This document shows, piece by piece, positions 6,843 to 13,224 of a stretch of DNA of 13,285 bases. A model generated the notes under the pieces. That model searched no databases. It saw only the letters and a list, made by a program, of their open reading frames with translations, and was not told where the DNA came from. Source of the stretch: an uncultured bacterium (lineage in GTDB: Bacteria; Bacillota; Clostridia; Oscillospirales; Ruminococcaceae); NCBI GenBank assembly GCA_905214265.1, contig CAJMLQ010000085.1, forward strand, positions 1-13,285, written 5' to 3'. The stretch's first letter is position 1; the number at the start of each line of letters is the position of its first letter. The position numbers and the translations under genes are program-made.

Positions 6843-7823
6843 GTGAAAAAGTATCGTAAAAACCTGATTCTGGCACTGGTGTGCTTCCTGATCGTGATCG
6901 TTCTGAACTTCTTTCTGCCCCGGCTTCTGCCGGGGAACCCCATTGCTTATCTGACCGGCTTTTCCGAGGAGGATATGACCCCTGCTCAGGTAGCTTATTA
7001 CCGGCAGGCCCTCCATCTGGATAAGCCGGTATTCGTGCAGTTCGGGTACTATCTGCGCTCCCTTGCAGACGGCACGCTGGGCCATTCCTTCAAAAAGGAA
7101 GCCACGGTTTCAGCCCTGATTGGGCAGCGGCTGGGCTACACCTTACAGATCACCCTGCCTGCCGTGCTGCTCAGCACGGTCATCGGTCTTTTGTGGGGGC
7201 TCCGCTGCGGTTACAAAAAAGGCAGCAGCTTTGAGAAAATTTCGACTACATTCCAGATCATCGTCAATACGATGCCCACATTCCTGATTGCCCTGGTGCT
7301 GTTGATCCTGTTCTGCTTCCGGCAGCGGTGGTTTCCCTATACAGGACTCAACAGTACCGGGGCTGTTCCCGGAACGGCCGGGTACTTCTGGGACCGGATT
7401 CATCATCTGATTCTCCCGGTGCTGACGCTGACCATCGCCGCTGCACCTTCCCGGTACCTATTGATGCGGAACACCGTCCGACAGGTGACGGAGGAAAAAT
7501 ATGTGCTCTATGCCAAGGAACGAGGCTTGTCCGACAGTAAGATTCAATTTGGTTATATTCTGAAGAATATTGCCCAACCCTTTATCACCATGGTAGGCAT
7601 GAGCGTCAGCACCTGTATCGGCGGTTCTCTGGTTGTAGAGAAGCTGTTTTCCATCGGCGGTATGGGAAGTCTGCTCTCCGATGCCGTCTATACGCTGGAT
7701 TATCCGCTGATGCAGGGCATCCTGTTTGTCACAACGGCGATCATGACGATCTCCATTGTCGTGACGGACCTGATCTGTATTCTTATTGACCCCAAGGTAC
7801 GCTTCGGAGGTGGTCCGGCTTGA
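6843..7823 (+). CDS. ABC transporter permease, DppB/OppB/NikB type
   Basis: This is an inner-membrane permease of 326 residues. I chose GTG at 6843 because AGGAGG (6830-6835) lies seven bases upstream; a TTG at 6822 would overlap that site. The N-terminal helix (LILALVCFLIVIVLNFFLP) is followed by the family hallmark 'LPGNPIAYLTG' and the periplasmic 'YRQALHLDKPVFVQFGYYLRSLADGTLGHSF' segment. The EAA loop is at 'EKYVLYAKERGLSDSKIQFGYILKNIAQP', and later segments such as 'LVVEKLFSIGGMGSLLSDAVYTLDYPLMQG' are typical. It would pair with the next gene to form the pore. Its stop overlaps that gene's TTG start. Confidence 0.93.
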   Translation: MKKYRKNLILALVCFLIVIVLNFFLPRLLPGNPIAYLTGFSEEDMTPAQVAYYRQALHLDKPVFVQFGYYLRSLADGTLGHSFKKEATVSALIGQRLGYTLQITLPAVLLSTVIGLLWGLRCGYKKGSSFEKISTTFQIIVNTMPTFLIALVLLILFCFRQRWFPYTGLNSTGAVPGTAGYFWDRIHHLILPVLTLTIAAAPSRYLLMRNTVRQVTEEKYVLYAKERGLSDSKIQFGYILKNIAQPFITMVGMSVSTCIGGSLVVEKLFSIGGMGSLLSDAVYTLDYPLMQGILFVTTAIMTISIVVTDLICILIDPKVRFGGGPA

Positions 7824-8629
7824 GAAAACAGCATATTCCACTTCTCCTGGGCATCGTGATTTTGAGCCTTTTTCTGACCGCTGCATTGTTTCCAACGGCG
7901 TTTACAGCTCACGGGCAGAAAGAAATGTTTGGCCCATGGCTCATACCGTCTGCGGAACACCTACTTGGCACCAATGCGTTGGGCTATGACATCTTTACGG
8001 AGTTGGTCTACGGGACCCGGCAGACGCTGCTGGTGGGTGTATCCAGCAGTATTCTGACATTGCTTCTGGGAAGCGTGATCGGTACGCTGGCTGCCGGGAA
8101 GGGCTTTTTGGGCGGCCTATCCAATGGCGTTATCAATATTTTTGTGCTGCTTCCGAAGCTGGTGACCATGATCGTGCTGGCGACTTTTCTGGGAAGCTCC
8201 AGCCGGAACCTGATCCTTCTGATTGCTGCATTCAGCTGGGTGGGGACGGCCCGGAATGTCCGGGCAAAGGTCATTCACCTGAATGCCCAGCCTTTTATTG
8301 AAAATTGCATGATCCAGGGATACAGTCGGAAGCATATCATTCTCCGCCATATTCTTCCGAATCTGTACGATGTATTGCTCTCCCGGTTTCTTCTGGGGGT
8401 CAACAGCTGCATTATGATGGAGTCTACCCTGAGCTTTTTGGGCTTTGGGGATCTTTATCATCCCACTTGGGGCACCATGATCAACTTTGCCTATAAGCGG
8501 GGTGCCTTTCTTCGCCAGGCCTATGGGTATCTCCTCTCGCCGGGCGTGTGCATTATGATGCTATCACTGTCATTCTATCTCATCAGCCTGTATTTTGAGC
8601 ACCGACAGGCTGCCATTCAGGAAAAATAG
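7820..8629 (+). CDS. ABC transporter permease, DppC/OppC/NikC type
   Basis: This is the second permease subunit, 269 residues. It starts with TTG at 7820, overlapping the upstream TGA, with GGAGGTG (7806-7812) seven bases upstream. The first helix is 'IPLLLGIVILSLFLTAALFP'. It is followed by the family signature 'HLLGTNALGYDIFTELVYGTRQTLLVGVSSSILTLLLGSVIGTLA'. The EAA loop reads 'FIENCMIQGYSRKHIILRHILPNLYDV'. 'ESTLSFLGFG...HPTWGTMI' near the C-terminus is also typical of DppC/NikC. Its TAG is embedded in the ribosome binding site of the next gene, so that gene is translationally coupled to it. Confidence 0.93.
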   Translation: MRKQHIPLLLGIVILSLFLTAALFPTAFTAHGQKEMFGPWLIPSAEHLLGTNALGYDIFTELVYGTRQTLLVGVSSSILTLLLGSVIGTLAAGKGFLGGLSNGVINIFVLLPKLVTMIVLATFLGSSSRNLILLIAAFSWVGTARNVRAKVIHLNAQPFIENCMIQGYSRKHIILRHILPNLYDVLLSRFLLGVNSCIMMESTLSFLGFGDLYHPTWGTMINFAYKRGAFLRQAYGYLLSPGVCIMMLSLSFYLISLYFEHRQAAIQEK

Positions 8630-8640
8630 GAGGTCATACG

Positions 8641-9174
8641 ATGCAAAAGGAACTGGAATCTCTGTGGCAAAAATGCGTGGCGTTTCATGGCCACGGCTGC
8701 GGAGGCCTTGCGGTCGGCTTTCGGGCAGTGCTGTATGCGTGGGAGCTGTTCGGATGTGATAGCCCATCCGAGGACGAGAAGATCGTGTGCATTGCCGAGA
8801 CCGACGCCTGCGGCGTGGATGCCATTCAGGCGCTGCTGTCCTGTACCGTGGGAAAAGGGAACTTGATTTTCAATCTACAGGGGAAAAACGCCTTCTCCTT
8901 TTACCGCCGTTCGGACGGGAAGTCCTTCCGCCTTGTTCTGCGCCCGACACCGGAGAAAACCAAGGACGAACGGCTGGCGTGGCTTATGGATGGGGATTAT
9001 CACGAGATGTTTGATGTGAAGGAAGCCCCAGAGCCGGTGTCGGAGGAGGCTCGGATCTTCAAGACCGTTACCTGCTCCGTGTGCGGAGAACGATTTGCCG
9101 AGAGTTTTGCCCACCTTCAAAACGGAGAAATCGTCTGCTCCGCCTGTTATCGTCCGTATACAAGGGGGCTGTGA
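8641..9174 (+). CDS. FmdE-like protein with C-terminal zinc ribbon
   Basis: A 177-residue soluble protein of the FmdE (formylmethanofuran dehydrogenase subunit E-like) family. The family core is clear: FHGHGCGGLAVGFRA (15-29, the usual HGHxCxGL metal-binding motif), AETDACGVDAIQALLSCTVGKGNL (52-75) and GKNAFSFYRR (81-90). The C-terminal part is a zinc ribbon with CSVC (145-148) and CSAC (166-169). FmdE proteins occur in many anaerobes without methanogenesis, often near molybdenum enzymes or ABC importers; their exact role is poorly defined. AGGAGG, overlapping the stop of the upstream permease, drives the ATG at 8641, so it belongs to the transporter operon. I infer a metal- or cofactor-related role such as sensing or delivering the imported cargo. 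Confidence 0.9.
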   Translation: MQKELESLWQKCVAFHGHGCGGLAVGFRAVLYAWELFGCDSPSEDEKIVCIAETDACGVDAIQALLSCTVGKGNLIFNLQGKNAFSFYRRSDGKSFRLVLRPTPEKTKDERLAWLMDGDYHEMFDVKEAPEPVSEEARIFKTVTCSVCGERFAESFAHLQNGEIVCSACYRPYTRGL

Positions 9175-9935
9175 TGGAATACCCGTTTGATGCGCTGCAC
9201 GCCGGGATAGAAAGCCAGATTCTCAATCTTCCCGCCGGAATTCCCGACTCCCAGGCAATCAGGCAGGCAAAGTCCTTGCCAGACTCCGTTGAAAAATTCC
9301 GTGCATTGGGGAAGGCTCTTTCCAGGCAGCTTCGTTACCGGGAGGCCATTGATGCCTATACGGAGGGGCTGAATTTGGAGCCGGAAAATCTGTCCCTGCT
9401 CCGCCTTCGGGCGGGACGGTACCTGACGACGCTGCAAAGTGATCCTGCCATCGCTGACTTCGAAAAATGCCTGACTTTGGGTGCGGAAAAGCTGGACTGC
9501 CTCTATCGGATCGGCCTTGCCCAGTATTATGCCGGGCGGTACGAACAGGCAATGGAAGCTTTTGAGGGCTGTATGCCTTTATGCGATGACGAAATGGGGA
9601 TTGCGGTTCTTTACTGGCACACGCTGAGCGCTGTCCGGACAGAGAAAGCGCCGACTCTTCTGAAGTACTATCGCCCGGATATGGCGGTGGGGCATCATAC
9701 TGCTTACGAAAAGGCCATGCGGGTCTGGAGCGGTACAACGCCGCTTGCAGCGGCGCTGGAAATGCTGGAGAGGGAAGAAGACGATCTGGAATATGGCATT
9801 ACCTTGTACGGCCTGCTCTGGCATCCCGACTGCGCCGAAAAAGCGCGCCTTTCCCAAATGCTTCTTCGCCGGGACGGTTTCTGGCCCAGCTTTGCGTACC
9901 TCGCTGCATGGAAGGATTGGGCAGGAGCCCAGTAA
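9174..9935 (+). CDS. TPR-repeat protein, last gene of the transporter operon
   Basis: A 253-residue cytoplasmic protein with no signal peptide. The ATG at 9174 shares one base with the TGA of the FmdE-like gene (TGATG). An open frame upstream overlaps FmdE and is not needed. It carries three tetratricopeptide repeats: about 39-72 (ALGKALSRQLRYREAIDAYTEGLNLEP), 73-106 (with 'DPAIADFEKCLTLG') and 107-140 (YRIGLAQYYAGRYEQAMEAFEG). The C-terminal half is helical with no domain I recognise. TPRs bind partner proteins; the partner here could be FmdE or the enzyme receiving the imported cofactor, but that is a guess. No clear terminator follows directly. Confidence 0.75.
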   Translation: MEYPFDALHAGIESQILNLPAGIPDSQAIRQAKSLPDSVEKFRALGKALSRQLRYREAIDAYTEGLNLEPENLSLLRLRAGRYLTTLQSDPAIADFEKCLTLGAEKLDCLYRIGLAQYYAGRYEQAMEAFEGCMPLCDDEMGIAVLYWHTLSAVRTEKAPTLLKYYRPDMAVGHHTAYEKAMRVWSGTTPLAAALEMLEREEDDLEYGITLYGLLWHPDCAEKARLSQMLLRRDGFWPSFAYLAAWKDWAGAQ

Positions 9936-9977
9936 GCGTCTATCTTGATATTGGGATCAACCGAAATGAATAAAAAA

Positions 9978-9997
9978 CGGGGCTGTCTCAAAATGAA
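9978..9997 (+). repeat. Insertion-sequence-like end
   Basis: The stretch GGGGCTGTCTCAAAATGAAG resembles the outer inverted repeat of several transposon families whose ends read GGGxCTGTCTCA (for example IS1182-like). No transposase or matching second end is visible, so this would be a solo remnant. It lies 42 bases after the last gene of the transporter operon, where the sequence turns into a patchwork. Confidence 0.35.
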
Positions 9998-10065
9998 GCA
10001 TTTCCAGAGGTTAGAGAAATAATCTTTATAAAAATTGCTCAAGCTGCCGAGAGGGTTTACTGTCT

Positions 10066-10245
10066 GTGAATTGCAGGCGACAAGCCGAAAGGCATCGCAA
10101 CGGCGAAATCAACCGGGAGGACTACGACAAGTGGCGTTATAACTACCCGAAATACGACGAAGTGTCCGGCTGTGTGAAAGTACCGTCTCAGCAGCTCAGC
10201 GATGCAATGGTGGAGGCGTTCAAAGACCGGCTGAAGGCTGATTAA
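10066..10245 (+). pseudogene. 3' fragment of an unidentified gene
   Basis: The frame ending at TAA 10243-10245 encodes a compact, charged tail: 'NGEINREDYDKWRYNYPKYDEV', then 'GCVKVPSQQLSDAMVEAFKDRLKAD'. It reads like a genuine C-terminus and is followed 10 bases later by a strong terminator. GTG 10066 is the most upstream in-frame start, but it has no ribosome binding site and the sequence before it looks unrelated. It is therefore probably the 3' end of a longer gene from a mobile element whose 5' part is lost. I do not recognise the family. Confidence 0.5.
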
Positions 10246-10255
10246 ATAACAATAG

Positions 10256-10300
10256 AAAAAAGCGCTATCTGACTTGGCTTCAAATCAGATAGCGCTTTTT
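10256..10300. terminator. Strong bidirectional terminator
   Basis: Arms AAAAGCGCTATCTGA (10258-10272) and TCAGATAGCGCTTTT (10285-10299) pair without mismatch around a 12-base loop, with an A-run before and a T-run after, so it works on paper in both directions. It follows the gene fragment ending at 10245. Confidence 0.85.
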
Positions 10301-10358
10301 GTTATCGCAATCATTCAAATAATGTTGTCATTTTGTTGCCACAGCGGGCACTCATGGC

Positions 10359-10388
10359 GAAAAAGCCTTGGTATGACTGGGCTTTTTC
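10359..10388. terminator. Second bidirectional terminator-like hairpin
   Basis: GAAAAAGCC (10359-10367) pairs with GGCTTTTTC (10380-10388) around a 12-base loop. On the minus strand it lies directly downstream of the guaA-type core, the position expected for the natural terminator after guaA. It could also end the TIR operon, whose stop codon is about 190 bases upstream on that strand. Confidence 0.65.
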
Positions 10389-10398
10389 CGGGATGCAA

Positions 10399-10410
10399 TC
10401 ATTCCCACTC
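10399..10410 (-). other. guaA-type attachment core (candidate attR)
   Basis: On the minus strand these bases read GAGTGGGAATGA, the conserved 3' end of guaA (Glu-Trp-Glu-stop) and the known direct-repeat core of islands that integrate there. A 12-base exact match is very unlikely by chance in a window this size. Upstream in that frame there is no GuaA coding sequence: a TAG stop occurs eight codons before the core. So this would be the far end of an island, with chromosome-like sequence (terminator at 10359-10388) on the low-coordinate side and the TIR operon inside. The partner att site is not in the window. Confidence 0.5.
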
Positions 10411-10513
10411 GCCAAGCAGAAACGCAATCTAAACTTTTTTGTATAGACCGTTTGATTCCATTTGGCTTTATTTGATACCAATTATCCCAATCCTACGGGG
10501 TATCCGACTTTCT

Positions 10514-10544
10514 GCTATCAAAAAGCTATCAGGGGATGCTATCA
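10514..10544. repeat. Three GCTATCA direct repeats
   Basis: GCTATCA occurs at 10514-10520, 10525-10531 and 10538-10544, starts spaced 11 and 13 bases. They lie about 105 bases inside the candidate attachment core, in a stretch with no gene (10411-10577). Their position and near-helical spacing would suit arm-type binding sites of a tyrosine integrase. This is inference; no integrase gene is visible. Confidence 0.4.
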
Positions 10545-10577
10545 ATAGCAATGATGATTCTATGATTGATTACCTAA

Positions 10578-11207
10578 TTATTCATAGTCAATTAATCGTT
10601 TAAGCTCATCTGCATATTTTATCATAATATCATTGGTTTTTTTCAAATCGTCAATCAACAGCTGATATTCAGGATACGTTCTCTGTATTTCTTGCGGAGT
10701 TGCCGTTGCGTCGGATAAGGTGCTGTTGTACCAAGCCCTATACTTTGCTTGCCACGCAGTCAGATGAGGTCTTAGACCGTTGTTTAGAACTTTCGTGGTT
10801 ATATCGATTAAGCCCTTAGCATCACTAATTCTATTCGCAGGAATATTTGCAAGAAGCGTCCTGATAACCTTGAACGCTTCATACCACGAATCGTAAACCT
10901 CGCTGATAATGTCGTATTTTTCATCAAACTTGAGACCAATTTTTCGTGTGGTCAATTCAATCCAGATTTTGTATGCGATTTCTTTTATGCAGCCATCGTA
11001 CTTAATGGTCACGCTGCTATTGCCTATTCCAATAGTTGCCTCTTCAATTGTCACGGTCTTAAGGATTGCTTTTTTATGTATCCACTTTATCCCCAATGAT
11101 ATGAATAATATGAGCAGAAAAAGAATGATAATAGTTATCCAGTTGAAAGATACAACGATATTTTGCCATCCTTCAAATTTTACAGAGATAATATCCATAT
11201 AACCCAT
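10578..11207 (-). CDS. Single-pass membrane protein of unknown family, last gene of the TIR operon
   Basis: A 209-residue protein with one strong N-terminal transmembrane segment (about 17-40, IVVSFNWITIIILFLLILFI), then WIHKK, so the C-terminal domain of about 165 residues should face the cytoplasm. That domain begins with strands (EEATIGIGNSSVTIKYDG) and continues mostly helical, with Trp-rich patches 'YDSWYEAFKVIRTLL' and 'GLRPHLTAWQAKYRAWYN', ending in a helix 'DDLKKTNDIMIKYADELKRLI'. I cannot name the family. ATG 11198 is an alternative start with better spacing to GGA. It lies 26 bases after the third TIR gene on the same strand. As the only membrane protein in the cassette, it is a candidate effector or anchor. 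Confidence 0.85.
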   Translation of the reverse strand: MGYMDIISVKFEGWQNIVVSFNWITIIILFLLILFISLGIKWIHKKAILKTVTIEEATIGIGNSSVTIKYDGCIKEIAYKIWIELTTRKIGLKFDEKYDIISEVYDSWYEAFKVIRTLLANIPANRISDAKGLIDITTKVLNNGLRPHLTAWQAKYRAWYNSTLSDATATPQEIQRTYPEYQLLIDDLKKTNDIMIKYADELKRLIDYE

Positions 11208-11233
11208 TCCAATCTTAGTGGACAGTAGAATTC

Positions 11234-11758
11234 CTACTCAAAATACTGATTAAGACTGCCAGTTTTTCTTTGCAGAAGGCTGTCTCTATGTTGATCTGAA
11301 TAAAAAGCTGAACCATACTTGCCGTTCTTTAGAATAAACTCAGTGAGTTCAGTAAGATTATTTAGCACCGTTTTGGTTTTCAGAAAAGATGGAAAATCGT
11401 CAATATTCTTTGTCTTTATTGACGCAATTTTAACGCCAGCATTATCGGCTATACCGATTTCGTAAGGAACCCACCAAGACAGTCTTGTCTTATCTGTGAT
11501 AATGCAGAGCAATACTTGACTCAACTTCAGCCCATTTATTACTGATGCTACAATCTTAGCGTCATTTTCAACTGATACTGCTTCTCTTAATTCGGAATCA
11601 AAAAGATCAAGATAAATGTCAACGTCCAATTGTTCAGTCAAATATTTACCGAGTTCGATAGCAATATCTTGATCTTCTTTTTTATGCGAAATAAACACGC
11701 ACACTTTGTCACTTTGTATCTTTCGAAAGAACCCAAGACTGGAATCAGCTTTATTCAT
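11234..11758 (-). CDS. TIR-domain protein (stand-alone)
   Basis: A 174-residue TIR-fold protein. The first strand and box 1 are KVCVFISHKKEDQDIAIELGKYL (18-40), followed by 'VDIYLDLFDSELRE', 'VINGLKLSQVLLCIITD' and the helix motif SWWVPYEIGIAD (94-103). WVPYE (96-100) is a WxxxE motif, with Glu100 at the position of the catalytic Glu in NAD-cleaving bacterial TIRs. The C-terminal about 50 residues (ELTEFILKNGKYGSAFYSDQ...) are helical and have no known domain. AAGGAG overlaps the stop of the upstream ThsB-like gene nine bases before, so the two are co-translated. Bacterial TIRs of this kind produce NAD-derived signals or deplete NAD during phage infection; which applies here is not shown. Confidence 0.88.
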   Translation of the reverse strand: MNKADSSLGFFRKIQSDKVCVFISHKKEDQDIAIELGKYLTEQLDVDIYLDLFDSELREAVSVENDAKIVASVINGLKLSQVLLCIITDKTRLSWWVPYEIGIADNAGVKIASIKTKNIDDFPSFLKTKTVLNNLTELTEFILKNGKYGSAFYSDQHRDSLLQRKTGSLNQYFE

Positions 11759-11767
11759 ACACTCTCC

Positions 11768-12325
11768 TTAATGTGTTACGCCATGGTGCCTACATTTTGC
11801 GTTATAATGCATCATCTCATTTGGGTTCTTAATAAGATTTGATCTGGTCGTTCGTGCTGCATAAGCATCTTCTATCCAATCATATAGTTTCTGCTTGGAA
11901 TCTGGATAGACATAGTATCTTGCATAGCCCACTTCGTTTCCATTGGAATCTCTCATGACATTTTCAGAAACACGTTCAGGTAATGCACCTTCGCTCCCCA
12001 TATAGGGGAGATTGATTGCAATAAGCCCATTGGGTAGTGTGATACCTTGCTGAAGGGATGCTTTAACTTCCCAGTCAACATATCTTCTGCTATGTGTGCA
12101 TGAGCCTACAAGCACAATAGTAACAGTGGAATCCTGCAGCTTGTTTTCTCGAATTTTTCTCATAATATATTGAGGGTTGGTGCTATCAAAGTCAAAGTCC
12201 CCATCCTTTACTCCAACAGTCTTTGCAATAAATACATCCGAAAAATCTTGGACAAATTTATTAACCGCAGTTTGATCACCGTGATAGTAGGAAATAAAGA
12301 CTTTTCTTTTTGGATAAAATGTCAT
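11768..12325 (-). CDS. ThsB-like TIR protein (DUF1863)
   Basis: A 185-residue protein matching the DUF1863 branch of the TIR fold, to which ThsB of the Thoeris anti-phage system belongs. Landmarks: KRKVFISYYHGDQTAVNKFV at the N-terminus, the insert 'VKDGDFDFDSTNPQYIMRKIREN', then STVTIVLVGSCTHSRRYVDWEVKASL (66-91). Glu86 in the RYVDWE motif is the expected catalytic residue. It is followed by GLIAINLPY, the strand typical of the family. In Thoeris, ThsB senses infection and makes a cyclic ADP-ribose isomer that activates ThsA. No ThsA is encoded here. AAGGAGG lies six to eight bases upstream of the ATG. The gene lies 77 bases after the DUF1883-TIR gene. Confidence 0.87.
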   Translation of the reverse strand: MTFYPKRKVFISYYHGDQTAVNKFVQDFSDVFIAKTVGVKDGDFDFDSTNPQYIMRKIRENKLQDSTVTIVLVGSCTHSRRYVDWEVKASLQQGITLPNGLIAINLPYMGSEGALPERVSENVMRDSNGNEVGYARYYVYPDSKQKLYDWIEDAYAARTTRSNLIKNPNEMMHYNAKCRHHGVTH

Positions 12326-12402
12326 TGTTCTCCTCCTTGAAAAAATCGGTTTGTATGTCGTGAATCAGGATGCTACTACTGTTTCATATGGATTTATATA
12401 AA

Positions 12403-13158
12403 CTAAATCGAAGAGTGTATTAACTCGGCAACTTCACTTGCAATCTCTTCTACTGTTTCTTGACTCGTATTCCTTGCGACCTTATCTGCCAGCGATGGGC
12501 TATAATCAATTACCTCTTGTTTGGTAATATCATGCCAAATTGGAAGTAATATCTGTTGTCCAGAAATAGCTTTAGTCATCAAACCGTCCAATTCATAGTT
12601 TGTCCATCCTTTTTTTATAAAGGATCGAGAAATAACGACTATACCGAACTTACTCTTTGACAGACCTTGGTCAATTTTCCTTCTCAGACTATCTCCAATT
12701 TTCAGTTCAAACTCGTCATACCAAACATTGACCCCCTTTTCTTTCAAAGCGAGTGCCAATGGACGAACAACACTATCTTTATCTTCTGATGCATGAGAAA
12801 TAAAAACGTCATATTCCTTATTTGCATCGATGGTATCGATATATAGGTTTTTCTCTTGAACAAGCGGAAGTTGTTCTCTTGCAATGGGTAACATACCAGA
12901 CAAAACTCTGGCATTATGTCTAACTGTTCCAGAATACCCGCCTAAATCAATAGTAAGATACCAGTGGCCTGCTGAGGGAACTGTGATTCTGTATGGACTT
13001 CTCGTGACATAGCCACCGTAATATCTGTGTTTTCTACCATTTTTGTAGTTGGAATAATTTGTCGAGTCCATTAGCCGCACATTTGCAGCTGCGGATAATT
13101 GAACCTCAACTATTTTACCCTTTTCAAGATACCCAAAGTCGTAGTATGAAAAATTCAT
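12403..13158 (-). CDS. DUF1883-TIR fusion protein
   Basis: A 251-residue two-domain protein. Residues 1 to about 90 are a DUF1883 domain: MNFSYYDFGYLEKGKIVEVQ, 'ANVRLMDSTNYSNYKNG', 'YYGGYVTRSPYRITVPSAGHWYL' and 'GTVRHNARVL', which closely follow the family consensus. Residues 114-251 are a TIR domain with YDVFISHASEDK (116-127), WYDEFELKIGDSLRRKI (146-162), FGIVVISRSF (171-180) and WTNYE (185-189), giving the catalytic Glu189. DUF1883 is a small beta-rich domain of unknown ligand, repeatedly found fused to TIR. GAGG seven bases before the ATG is the ribosome binding site. It is the first complete gene of the minus-strand TIR cassette and its base composition is AT-rich compared with blocks A and C. 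Confidence 0.9.
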   Translation of the reverse strand: MNFSYYDFGYLEKGKIVEVQLSAAANVRLMDSTNYSNYKNGRKHRYYGGYVTRSPYRITVPSAGHWYLTIDLGGYSGTVRHNARVLSGMLPIAREQLPLVQEKNLYIDTIDANKEYDVFISHASEDKDSVVRPLALALKEKGVNVWYDEFELKIGDSLRRKIDQGLSKSKFGIVVISRSFIKKGWTNYELDGLMTKAISGQQILLPIWHDITKQEVIDYSPSLADKVARNTSQETVEEIASEVAELIHSSI

Positions 13159-13224
13159 TAGCTTTCCTCACGTCCTTCTGTACGGTTGCTTGTTTATGAC
13201 GCCTATTATTCCTTCCATATACAG

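Noticed and set aside
5109..7085. A 658-codon open frame on the minus strand
   Set aside because: It is the exact antisense of the solute-binding lipoprotein and the start of the permease. The plus-strand genes have clear family motifs and ribosome binding sites; the antisense translation has none.
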